Source of the DNA: JADLCX01 sp038251595
Lineage (GTDB): Bacteria; Planctomycetota; Phycisphaerae; Phycisphaerales; UBA1924
Assembly: GCA_038251595.1 (NCBI GenBank)
Contig: JBBSBC010000215.1
Location: forward strand, 1 to 6,014
DNA: 6,014 nt
Direction of reading: 5' to 3'
The translations under genes were made by a program, and so were the position numbers. Numbering within the stretch: position 1 is the first letter of the stretch; each line of letters starts with the position of its first letter. Below the pieces are notes generated by a model. It did not search any database. It was not told the DNA's origin and worked only from the letters and a program-made list of their open reading frames with translations. Below are positions 1 through 6,014 of this stretch, piece by piece.

Positions 1-1338
1 CACACGGTCACGACCCTGCTCAAGGATGGGTCCAGTGTCGTGGGCGCGTTCGGGTACGACCGCGAGCGCGGACGCTTCCGCGTCTTCAAAGCTAAGGCCG
101 TCGTTCTGGCCACCGGAGGAATTGGCCGCGCGTACAAGATCAGCAGCAACTCGTGGGAGTACACCGGCGACGGTCACGCCCTCGCCTACAACGCCGGTGC
201 CGACCTCATGGACATGGAGTTCGTCCAGTTCCACCCGACCGGCATGGTCTGGCCACCCAGCGTGCGCGGCATCCTCGTCACCGAGGGCGTGCGCGGCGAG
301 GGCGGCCGGCTTGTGAACAACAAGGGCGAGCGGTTCATGTTCAACGATATTCCCGACCTTTACAAGAATCAGGTCGCCAAGGACACCGAAGAGGGATGGC
401 GCTACGTCACCGGCGACAAGAACGCCAATCGCCCACCTGAGCTTCTAACCCGCGACCACGTTGCCCGCTGCATCAATCGGGAAGTCAAAGCCGGCCGTGG
501 TTCGCCCCACGGCGGTGTCTATCTCGACATTGCGTGGATCAAAGAGAAACTCCCCAACGCGCACGAGCACATCAAGAAAAAGCTCCCCAGCATGTACCAC
601 CAGTTCAAAGAACTGGCCAACGTCGATATCACCACCGAGGCGATGGAGGTCGGCCCGACCACGCACTACGTCATGGGCGGTGTTCGCGTTGAGGGTGTGA
701 CGCAGATGTCCACCGTCCCCGGCCTCTTCGCCGCTGGCGAGGTCGCGGCCGGTTTGCACGGGTCCAACCGCCTTGGCGGCAACTCGCTCAGCGATTTGCT
801 CGTCTTCGGCAAGCGCGCTGGTGAGCACGCGGCCAAGTGGGCCAAGTCGAACACCCAAGTTACCATCGACCCCACGCAACTCGAAGTCGCGGCCAAGCAA
901 GCCCTCTCCCCCTTCGATCGGCCCAGCGGCGAAAATCCGTATCAAGTCCAACTCTCGCTGCAAGACCTCATGCAGGAGAAGTGTGGCATCGTCCGCAACG
1001 AGGCCGACATGGCCGCCGCGCTCGATGGCTTGTCTATGCTCAAGAAGCGAACAGCAGGTGTCGGCATCGATGGTAACCGCGAGTACAATTCCGGCTGGCA
1101 CACATGCCTCGACCTGCCGAATCTGATGGTTGTTTCCGAGGCCCTGACCCGCTGCGCCCTCGACCGTCGCGAGAGCCGCGGCGGCCACTTCCGCGAGGAT
1201 TGCCCCGACAAGTCGACCGAGTTCGGCAAACATAACACGGTCGTTCGCATGGGCCCGGACAACACAATGCAACTGCGACGTGAGCCGATCGCACCGCTGC
1301 GAGACGACCTCAAGCAGGTCATCGAGGAGAACAAGTAA
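1..1338 (+). CDS. sdhA: Succinate dehydrogenase/fumarate reductase flavoprotein subunit, 5'-truncated by the window edge
   Basis: This subunit oxidises succinate to fumarate on bound FAD, at the cytoplasmic face of the membrane. The reading frame is open from base 1, so the 445 visible residues are the C-terminal part; the N-terminal FAD-binding fold and the histidine that covalently holds FAD are not seen. Visible landmarks are the VLATGG strand (codons near 103-120), the HPTG substrate motif (232-243), GRGSPHGG with the presumed catalytic arginine (codon 496-498), PTTHYVMGG with the active-site histidine (codon 664-666), and AAGEVA followed by HGSNRLGGNSL (arginine codon 769-771). SRGGHFREDCPD near the end is the usual C-terminal motif. 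The HPTGMVWPPSVRGILVTE and GRGSPHGGVYLD wording resembles actinobacterial Sdh1-type enzymes more than E. coli SdhA. The stop at 1336-1338 is followed 3 nt later by sdhB. Direction (succinate oxidation or fumarate reduction) cannot be told from sequence; oxidation is the default reading. Confidence 0.96.
   Translation, partial: HTVTTLLKDGSSVVGAFGYDRERGRFRVFKAKAVVLATGGIGRAYKISSNSWEYTGDGHALAYNAGADLMDMEFVQFHPTGMVWPPSVRGILVTEGVRGEGGRLVNNKGERFMFNDIPDLYKNQVAKDTEEGWRYVTGDKNANRPPELLTRDHVARCINREVKAGRGSPHGGVYLDIAWIKEKLPNAHEHIKKKLPSMYHQFKELANVDITTEAMEVGPTTHYVMGGVRVEGVTQMSTVPGLFAAGEVAAGLHGSNRLGGNSLSDLLVFGKRAGEHAAKWAKSNTQVTIDPTQLEVAAKQALSPFDRPSGENPYQVQLSLQDLMQEKCGIVRNEADMAAALDGLSMLKKRTAGVGIDGNREYNSGWHTCLDLPNLMVVSEALTRCALDRRESRGGHFREDCPDKSTEFGKHNTVVRMGPDNTMQLRREPIAPLRDDLKQVIEENK
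1325..1329 (+). promoter_or_regulatory. Shine-Dalgarno sequence for sdhB inside the sdhA 3' end
   Basis: AGGAG lies 12 nt before the sdhB ATG and within the last codons of sdhA. The spacing is somewhat long but it is the only SD-like string near this start. Its place inside the upstream gene suggests coupled translation of the two subunits. Confidence 0.55.
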
Positions 1339-1341
1339 CCC

Positions 1342-2097
1342 ATGCCCCCCTCCCAAAACGCCACCTTCCGCATCACCACCGGTCAGCGCGAGCAAGCCGC
1401 TCCCCGGGACTATTCGACCGAAGTCACCGAGGGGATGGTCGTACTCGACGCGGTCCATCAGATCCAGGCCGAGACAGCGCCCACGCTTGCTTGCCGCTGG
1501 AACTGCAAGGCCGGCAAGTGCGGCTCATGCAGCGCCGAGATCAACGGCAAGCCGCGGCTGATGTGTATGACAAGGCTCGATACGCTCGACCTCACGAAGC
1601 CTGTGACGGTTGAACCGATGCGGGCCTTCCCGCACATCAAGGATCTCGTGACCGACGTTTCGTGGAACTTTGAGGTCAAAAAACGCATCAAGAAGTTCAA
1701 GCCGCGAAAGCCCGATGCCCCAGACGGCACATGGCGCATGCAGCAGGCCGATGTCGATCGCGTGCAGGAGTTCCGCAAGTGCATCGAGTGCTTCCTCTGT
1801 CAGGATGTCTGCCACGTCTTGCGTGACCATCACAAGCACCCCGAGTTTGCCGGCCCGCGGCACTTCGTCTACACCGCCGCGCTCGAGATGCACCCGCTCG
1901 ACACCGAGAACCGGCTTGCACACCTCAAAGATGAAGGTGGCCTCGGTTACTGCAACATCACCAAGTGCTGCACCAAGGTCTGCCCCGAGCACATCACCAT
2001 CACCGACAACGCCATCATCCCGCTGAAGGAGCGTGTGGTCGACGAGTTTTACGACCCGCTCACCAAACTCTTCCGCATGTTCAAGCCAAAGCAGTAG
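1342..2097 (+). CDS. sdhB: Succinate dehydrogenase/fumarate reductase iron-sulfur subunit (Sdh1-like)
   Basis: This 251-aa protein (normal family length) carries electrons from the flavin in SdhA to the quinone site through three iron-sulfur clusters. The N-terminal ferredoxin domain has C55, C60, C63 and C75 for [2Fe-2S]. The C-terminal domain has C147-x2-C150-x2-C153-x3-C157, then C204-x5-C210-x3-C214-P. By alignment from memory with E. coli SdhB, C147/C150/C153/C214 hold [4Fe-4S] and C157/C204/C210 hold [3Fe-4S]. An additional C209 sits beside C210, and H158 follows C157. The strings CIECFLCQDVCHV and CNITKCCTKVCPEHI resemble mycobacterial Sdh1. The ATG is 3 nt after the sdhA stop, with AGGAG at 1325-1329 inside the sdhA end, so the two are surely co-transcribed and probably translationally coupled. 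No membrane anchor gene follows; it is probably upstream of sdhA, outside the window. Confidence 0.97.
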   Translation: MPPSQNATFRITTGQREQAAPRDYSTEVTEGMVVLDAVHQIQAETAPTLACRWNCKAGKCGSCSAEINGKPRLMCMTRLDTLDLTKPVTVEPMRAFPHIKDLVTDVSWNFEVKKRIKKFKPRKPDAPDGTWRMQQADVDRVQEFRKCIECFLCQDVCHVLRDHHKHPEFAGPRHFVYTAALEMHPLDTENRLAHLKDEGGLGYCNITKCCTKVCPEHITITDNAIIPLKERVVDEFYDPLTKLFRMFKPKQ

Positions 2098-2262
2098 CGG
2101 TACGGCGGATCGGAAATCGCAAAGTTCGCCCTGGTTTCGCAGACTATGCAGATCGATAGTATGGACTGGGCGTTTCTCCGATTCGTCATCTTCCGCAACT
2201 CCAATGCGAGCTCCGCGTTGTCCCCGAGGCCTCGACAATTGTGAACGCGTAGGACAAACCCA
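2098..2262. other. Intergenic region between sdhB and the TPR-like gene
   Basis: These 165 nt hold no ORF I can support and no hairpin followed by a T tract, so I see no terminator that would separate sdhB from the next gene. There is a perfect 10-nt palindrome (CGAGGCCTCG, 2225-2234) next to CAATTG (2236-2241), too short to call an operator. AGGA at 2251-2254 is the ribosome-binding site of the next gene. Read-through from sdh is possible. Confidence 0.6.
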
Positions 2263-2832
2263 ATGTTTGAGTTGAAACCCATCGCCCTCGATGCTCTCCC
2301 CCGCGCCCTGGCCAAGGCCGAGCGCTATCGACTGCTCAACGAGCCGCGCGAAGCCGAGAGCATCGCGCGTGATTGCCTGGCGGTCGATGCCGACCATCAG
2401 GACGCGATCGTCGCTCTGGTCCTCGCGATTACCGATCTCTTCGCTGTCGCGGCAGGAAGTGGTGTGGGGAGTAGATCGGGGAACGGCAGCGTCCAAGTCA
2501 GTCCCGATGAAGCTCGGACGCTTGTCGCACGTTTAAGTTCGGAGTTCGATCGCGCGTACTACGCGGGCGTGGTCGAGGAACGCTGGGCCAAGGCCCTGCT
2601 CGATGCCGACTACCCGCACGGGATGGTCTTCCGTCTCATCCAGGACGCGATGCAGCACTTCGATGCCGCCGACCGACTCGCCCCATCGGGCAATGACGAT
2701 GCCGCACTCCGCTGGAACTCCTGCGTACGAATCATCCGCCAGAACGCCCTCGATCGCACAGGCGAAGCGGGCGAACCCATCGCCGAAGCCGATGGTCCAA
2801 ACTCGTTTACCGATGATGTGCCGGTACGTTGA
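2263..2832 (+). CDS. TPR-like protein of unknown function, downstream of sdhB
   Basis: This is a 189-aa soluble protein with no signal peptide or membrane segment. Residues about 12-50 read as one TPR helix pair: A19, Y22, A31, A35 and L39 fall at TPR positions, followed by VDAD where a TPR usually has LDP. A Gly/Ser-rich stretch (about 64-80) looks like a flexible linker. A second helical block (about 82-160) includes a TPR-like string, AMQHFDAADRLAPSGNDDAA, then LRWNSCVRII. The acidic tail after residue 165 appears disordered. The ATG at 2263 is chosen because AGGA (2251-2254) sits 8 nt upstream and the TPR starts soon after. TPR folds usually mediate protein-protein contacts. Position behind sdhB hints at a role with that complex, for instance assembly, but nothing in the sequence proves it. 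From memory, similar short TPR proteins occur in other bacteria; I do not know a function. Confidence 0.85.
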   Translation: MFELKPIALDALPRALAKAERYRLLNEPREAESIARDCLAVDADHQDAIVALVLAITDLFAVAAGSGVGSRSGNGSVQVSPDEARTLVARLSSEFDRAYYAGVVEERWAKALLDADYPHGMVFRLIQDAMQHFDAADRLAPSGNDDAALRWNSCVRIIRQNALDRTGEAGEPIAEADGPNSFTDDVPVR

Positions 2833-2839
2833 ATCGCGG

Positions 2840-2877
2840 GCGAGAAGGGCACAGGGTGGTCAAGTTGGTCCCCTCGC
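2840..2877 (+). terminator. Possible imperfect hairpin terminator after the TPR-like gene
   Basis: GCGAG (2840-2844) can pair with CTCGC (2873-2877). After a 2-nt bulge, GGG (2847-2849) can pair with CCC (2870-2872). The loop is long (about 20 nt), and the only T run downstream is TTTT at 2890-2893, rather far away. This is a weak candidate for ending the sdh/TPR transcript. Confidence 0.22.
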
Positions 2878-2884
2878 AAATAAC

Positions 2885-2890
2885 TAATAT
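2885..2890 (+). promoter_or_regulatory. Weak -10-like element before the secreted GSDH gene
   Basis: TAATAT lies in a short AT-rich patch (2878-2893) inside GC-rich DNA, about 40 nt before the GTG start at 2930. It matches the -10 consensus at four of six positions. I find no good -35 at standard spacing (TTGGTC at 2865-2870 is only 14 nt away). It is plausible only because the gene probably needs its own promoter. Confidence 0.2.
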
Positions 2891-2929
2891 TTTGCTTGCC
2901 TCCTTCCCGAGTGGGATTACGTTTGTTGG

Positions 2930-4663
2930 GTGAAAACACCTGCTCAACTGTTCACCCCGAATCCAATTCGCCATCCGCTTGTGCTCACCATGGCTGCCGC
3001 GCTGATGGTCTGTGGTCCGTGTTTGGTTGATGCGAGCGCCACGCCACCCGCACGCACGCGGGTGGTGGCCCGCGGGCTCGCCTCACCGATCGCGATCGCC
3101 AATGCGCCGGGTGATGCGGCGAACATCTATGTCTGCGAACGCGAGGGGGTGATCCGCGTGATCGATAAAGATACGGGCGAGTCGCCGCACGCGCTCACCG
3201 GCTTTCTGGATATCTCCGCGCTGGTCAGTACCGAGTTTGATAACGGGCTGCTGGGGCTGGCCTTTGATCCGGACTACGCCACCAATGGGTATTTTTACGT
3301 GAACTACAACGGGCTGGATGGGCGCATCGTGCTAGCACGATACTTTGTGCCGCCCGCACCGCTCGACCCACCGCCGACCTCACCCCGCGCCTTCGTGGCC
3401 GATCAACTGAGCGCCACGATCATCTGGCGTTACCCACGCCCGCTCGGACACAACGGTGGATGGATCGGTTTCAGCCCGATCAATAACTACTTATACATCA
3501 CCTCTGGCGATGGTGGCAGCGGCGGAACGCTCGACTTTGCGAACAATGCACAGACCGTTGTCAACAAGCTGCTCGGAAAGATTCTGCGGATCGATATTCG
3601 CAGCGATGACTTTCCCACCGATCCCGAGCGCAACTACGCCATCCCGCCGGCAAACCCGTTTGTCGGGCTGGTCGGTGATGACGAGATCTGGGCGTACGGC
3701 GTACGCAGTCCCTGGCGTGCTTCCTTCGACCGGGCTAATGGCGATTTCTACTTCGGCGACGTCGGGATGGAGGACTGGGAGGAGATCAACTTTGAGCCTG
3801 CCAATAGCGCCGGAGGCCGAAACTACGGTTGGCCCTGCATGGAAGGGTCGCACTGCACAATCTCAACCCAATGCGTCTGCAACGACCCATCTCTCACGCT
3901 GCCGATGCACGATTATCCGCACACAACTGGCCGCGCGGTCACGGGTGGGCATGTCTACAGAGGCAGCGCGATCCCGGAGTTCGAGGGGCTGTACTTTTTC
4001 ACCGACTTTATTCTCCCTCGTGTCTGGTCGTTCCGTCCCGATGGGCTCGGAGGGTTTACCGAGTTCACGGATCGCGCGGTCGAGTTCATCACGGCGGGCA
4101 CAACCGCGCCCCCGCGGTTTATTGCCAGCTTCGGTGAGGATGCCGATGGAGAGCTGTACATGGCCGACATCTTCGGTGGGCGCATCCTGAAGGTGGTGCC
4201 GTATCCATGCCAGCCGGTGGTCGATCTTGAACCGCAACCGGTTTCGAGTCCTGCGGGGCTGACGGTCACACTCACCACGCTGGGGGCCGGGCAAGACCCG
4301 CTGACCTTTCGCTGGCGCAAGGACGGAGTGCCGATCGTTGATGATTTGCGCGTGCAGGGGGCCGAGACCACGGTGCTTACCATCACCGACGCGGTGGAAG
4401 CGGACTCCGGCCAGTACGATGTTGTACTCACCAGCCCTTGCGGCGTGGCCACGAGTGGGGAGGTTGGGGTCATCGTCTATGTGTGCCGGAGCGCGGATAT
4501 CAATAGCAGCGGTGATTTGAGCGTGCAGGACATTTTCGACTACCTCACCCTTTATTTCGCCAACGCTCCGCTCCCCAACACCGGCGACTTCAACCAGAGC
4601 GGTGAGATCACCGTGCAGGACATCTTCGACTTCCTCTCGGCATACTTCTCCGGTTGTCTCTAA
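2930..4663 (+). CDS. Secreted GSDH-type beta-propeller protein with Ig-like domain and C-terminal GC-type dockerin
   Basis: This is a 577-aa exported protein. Residues 1-37 form a signal peptide: R14 and H15, a hydrophobic run at about 16-33, then A35-S36-A37 as the signal peptidase I site. Residues about 44-424 match the glucose/sorbosone dehydrogenase (soluble PQQ sugar dehydrogenase/HHIP-like) propeller: LGLAFDPDY, HNGG with the likely catalytic H174, TSGDGGSGG (191-199), LLGKILRID, GVRSPWRASFD with R259, GDVGMEDWEEIN and GRNYGWPCMEG. C303, C309, C315 and C317 could form disulfides. An Ig-like domain follows (about 428-517; W462, D492-S-G-x-Y496) with only one cysteine, C504. The tail (519-577) is a GC-type dockerin. 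Family members oxidise sugars with PQQ, but PQQ binding here is unproven, so treat the substrate as unknown. The GTG start is supported by the signal peptide; an in-frame TAA at 2885-2887 limits extension and no Shine-Dalgarno is visible. ATG at 2990 would cut the signal peptide. Confidence 0.92.
   Translation: MKTPAQLFTPNPIRHPLVLTMAAALMVCGPCLVDASATPPARTRVVARGLASPIAIANAPGDAANIYVCEREGVIRVIDKDTGESPHALTGFLDISALVSTEFDNGLLGLAFDPDYATNGYFYVNYNGLDGRIVLARYFVPPAPLDPPPTSPRAFVADQLSATIIWRYPRPLGHNGGWIGFSPINNYLYITSGDGGSGGTLDFANNAQTVVNKLLGKILRIDIRSDDFPTDPERNYAIPPANPFVGLVGDDEIWAYGVRSPWRASFDRANGDFYFGDVGMEDWEEINFEPANSAGGRNYGWPCMEGSHCTISTQCVCNDPSLTLPMHDYPHTTGRAVTGGHVYRGSAIPEFEGLYFFTDFILPRVWSFRPDGLGGFTEFTDRAVEFITAGTTAPPRFIASFGEDADGELYMADIFGGRILKVVPYPCQPVVDLEPQPVSSPAGLTVTLTTLGAGQDPLTFRWRKDGVPIVDDLRVQGAETTVLTITDAVEADSGQYDVVLTSPCGVATSGEVGVIVYVCRSADINSSGDLSVQDIFDYLTLYFANAPLPNTGDFNQSGEITVQDIFDFLSAYFSGCL
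4496..4660 (+). repeat. Tandem 90-nt EF-hand-like repeats encoding the GC-type dockerin
   Basis: Two copies are offset by exactly 90 nt (30 codons), the second cut short by the stop. Copy 1 begins at D523 and copy 2 at D553; 13 of the first 22 residues are identical. Calcium-loop positions 1, 3, 5, 7, 9 and 12 are D523, N525, S527, D529, S531, D534 and D553, N555, S557, E559, T561, D564. Each loop is followed by IFD and an aromatic helix. Cysteines C519 and C576 bracket the pair and may form a disulfide. At DNA level GTGCAGGACAT is shared exactly. Confidence 0.85.
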
Positions 4664-4711
4664 ACATCGCGGCATGGCGTTGAGCAGCAATGCGTCTACA
4701 CTCATCTTCTG

Positions 4712-5923
4712 ATGAACGAACGCACCCGCATCCTTCACCAGTACCCGCCCGCTCGCCTAGCCCTCGAAGATGGAACCGTCGTGCATGGCCACGCTTTCGG
4801 CGCAACCGGAAGTGGAAAGGTTCGCACCGCGGAGATCGTCTTCAACACCGCCATGACGGGGTATCAGGAAGCGCTCACCGATCCCTCCTACACGGGGCAG
4901 ATCCTCGTGATGACCGCGCCGCTTATCGGCAACACCGGGATCAATGCCGACGATCTGGAATCAGGCAACGTGCAGGTCTCGGGACTTGTGGTGCGCGAGC
5001 TTGCCCGCGTCCATTCGAGCTTCCGCGCCACCCGCGATCTCTCCGCGTATCTGCGTGATGAGGGCGTCCTTGGCATCACCGGCATCGATACCCGGGCTCT
5101 CACGCGCCGGCTTCGTGTCGCAGGTGTCATGCCGGGGGCCATCACCGATCTGCCGTTGTCCGAACTCTCGGATGCACAACTGCTTGCCGCCGCGCGGGCA
5201 GCCCCTGATATGTCGGGCCAGAACCTGGTACCACTCGTCGGCTGCACCAACTCATCCCGCTGGTCGGAGACCCTCGGCGACTGGAGCCCCCAGACAACCC
5301 ACATCGAGGGTAAACGACTCCGCGTTCTCGCGCTTGACTGCGGTGCGAAGCGGAACATCCTCCGAAACCTCGCCGACCGTGGGTGTGATGTTGAAGTTGT
5401 GCCGCACAATATCACCGCCAGCGAAATCAAGCAACGCTTCCGCTCCGGCCACGCCGATGGCCTCTTCATCTCAAACGGTCCCGGTGATCCCGCGGCCGTT
5501 GAGGCGACAATCCATACGCTTCGCGAGGTCATCGCCGATCCTGAAGGCGTACTTCCCACTTTCGGGATCTGCCTCGGGCACCAGTTGCTCTCGCTGGCGG
5601 CAGGGGCCAAAACCTTCAAACTCAAGTTCGGCCATCGCGGCCTCAACCAGCCGGTCTTCAACGCCCTTTCAGGAAGAGTAGAGATCACCAGCCAGAACCA
5701 TGGCTTTGCGGTTGATCCGGAATCCCTGAACGATGTCGGCGGCCAAAGCACGCACATCAATCTGAACGATGGCACACTCGCCGGGTTCGCGCTCAAGGAT
5801 CGCCCGGTCTTTGCCGTGCAACACCATCCAGAAGCCTCCCCAGGCCCCCATGATGGGGGGTATCTCTTCGATCAGTTTGTGGAAATGATGCGGGCCACAC
5901 GCCAAGCGAAGCACGGCAGTTAA
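4712..5923 (+). CDS. carA: Carbamoyl phosphate synthetase small (glutaminase) subunit
   Basis: CarA releases ammonia from glutamine and channels it to CarB, which makes carbamoyl phosphate for pyrimidines and arginine in the cytoplasm. The 403-aa protein is full length. The N-terminal CPSase small-chain domain (about 14-150) has LEDGTVVHGHAFG, EIVFNTAMTGYQEALTDPSY and GITGIDTRALTRRLR. The class I glutamine amidotransferase domain (about 203-392) has LDCGAKRNILRNL, SNGPGDP, FGICLGHQ with nucleophile C287, FGHRGLNQPV, SQNHGFAVD and HHPEASPGPHD with H372 and E374, completing the triad. The ATG at 4712 is the first in-frame start after a TAA at 4661-4663 and leaves about 10 residues more than E. 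coli CarA. No Shine-Dalgarno is visible. It lies 48 nt after the GSDH gene, without a clear terminator between them. carB is not in the 91 nt that follow. Confidence 0.97.
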   Translation: MNERTRILHQYPPARLALEDGTVVHGHAFGATGSGKVRTAEIVFNTAMTGYQEALTDPSYTGQILVMTAPLIGNTGINADDLESGNVQVSGLVVRELARVHSSFRATRDLSAYLRDEGVLGITGIDTRALTRRLRVAGVMPGAITDLPLSELSDAQLLAAARAAPDMSGQNLVPLVGCTNSSRWSETLGDWSPQTTHIEGKRLRVLALDCGAKRNILRNLADRGCDVEVVPHNITASEIKQRFRSGHADGLFISNGPGDPAAVEATIHTLREVIADPEGVLPTFGICLGHQLLSLAAGAKTFKLKFGHRGLNQPVFNALSGRVEITSQNHGFAVDPESLNDVGGQSTHINLNDGTLAGFALKDRPVFAVQHHPEASPGPHDGGYLFDQFVEMMRATRQAKHGS

Positions 5924-6014
5924 TTTGTGTTTGCATTACGTTTGGATATGGGGTAGACTTATCGGGGTTTGTGTTCAGTTGCTTAACAAATTCAGACCTA
6001 TCGAGCATTCTTCG
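5924..6014. other. AT-richer intergenic DNA after carA
   Basis: These 91 nt are visibly richer in A and T than the genes. No start codon with a convincing reading frame is seen before the window ends, and no strong terminator hairpin follows carA. The only inverted repeat noticed, TTTGT (5968-5972) with ACAAA (5986-5990), is short with a 13-nt loop. The base composition suits a promoter region for a gene beyond the window. Confidence 0.55.
5931..5959 (+). promoter_or_regulatory. Possible sigma-70-like promoter for a gene beyond the window
   Basis: TTGCAT (5931-5936) and TAGACT (5954-5959) are 17 nt apart, the standard spacing. The -35 matches the consensus at three of six positions and the -10 at four of six. 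The pair lies in AT-rich intergenic DNA on the same strand as the genes. No downstream gene is visible to confirm it. Confidence 0.3.

Noticed and set aside
445..1458. 337-aa open frame on the - strand across sdhA
   Set aside because: It lies antisense to a conserved gene with clear motifs; long antisense frames are expected in GC-rich coding DNA and its translation shows no recognisable domain.
2225..2241. Adjacent palindromes CGAGGCCTCG and CAATTG upstream of the TPR gene
   Set aside because: Both are short and do not extend outward; there is no second copy elsewhere in the window to suggest an operator.
2146..2244. 32-codon + strand ORF between sdhB and the TPR gene
   Set aside because: It has an ATG but no ribosome-binding site, membrane helix or conserved motif; an ORF of this size is expected by chance.
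1525..2496. 323-aa open frame on the - strand across sdhB, the gap and the TPR gene
   Set aside because: It covers two supported + strand genes, and its translation has no domain I recognise. The only notable point is that it stays open through the 165-nt gap, which can happen by chance.
3863..4738. 291-aa open frame on the - strand across the GSDH gene end
   Set aside because: It is antisense to the Ig-like and dockerin coding region, which has clear motifs in the + frame.
4888..5796. 302-aa open frame on the - strand across carA
   Set aside because: It is antisense to a well-conserved housekeeping gene, with low-complexity Ser/Arg/Pro-rich translation typical of a shadow frame.
1..6014. 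Search for CRISPR arrays, tRNA or rRNA genes, insertion sequences, phage or defence genes
   Set aside because: No regularly spaced repeats, transposase-like proteins, terminal inverted repeats or tRNA-like foldings were seen. The non-coding gaps are all under 170 nt.

Overview
The window is GC-rich bacterial DNA with four genes and the 3' part of a fifth, all on the + strand. The best taxonomic clue is the C-terminus of the secreted protein at 2930-4663. It carries two degenerate EF-hand repeats flanked by cysteines and ends in F-S-G-C-L, the 'GC-type dockerin' tail common in Planctomycetota, especially Phycisphaerae. Missing Shine-Dalgarno sequences before two of the genes and a large secreted protein with an Ig-like domain fit that group. 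This placement is an inference from motifs, not a phylogeny.

Layout. (1) 1-1338 is the 3' part of the flavoprotein subunit of succinate dehydrogenase/fumarate reductase (sdhA); its N-terminus lies outside the window. (2) 1342-2097 is the iron-sulfur subunit (sdhB), which starts 3 nt after the sdhA stop and has all ligands for the [2Fe-2S], [4Fe-4S] and [3Fe-4S] clusters. Both subunits resemble the actinobacterial Sdh1-type enzyme. No membrane anchor gene follows, so it is probably upstream, as in C-A-B operons. (3) 2263-2832 is a 189-aa TPR-like protein of unknown function, 165 nt after sdhB, with its own ribosome-binding site. (4) 2930-4663 is an exported protein with a glucose/sorbosone dehydrogenase (GSDH)-type beta-propeller, an Ig-like domain and the GC-type dockerin tail. 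(5) 4712-5923 is carA, the glutaminase subunit of carbamoyl phosphate synthetase, complete with its catalytic triad. The last 91 nt are AT-richer, with no gene visible and a weak promoter-like pair.

How the genes relate. sdhA and sdhB form one complex at the cytoplasmic membrane that oxidises succinate and passes electrons to a quinone, linking the TCA cycle to respiration. The TPR gene may be co-transcribed with them. The secreted GSDH protein and carA (pyrimidine and arginine precursor synthesis) have no obvious functional link to sdh or to each other; this looks like ordinary chromosome with a lineage-specific secreted gene between core genes. I see no CRISPR array, RNA gene, insertion sequence or phage gene, and no strong candidate for a new system. 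The most notable items are the domain architecture of the secreted protein and the TPR gene beside sdhB.
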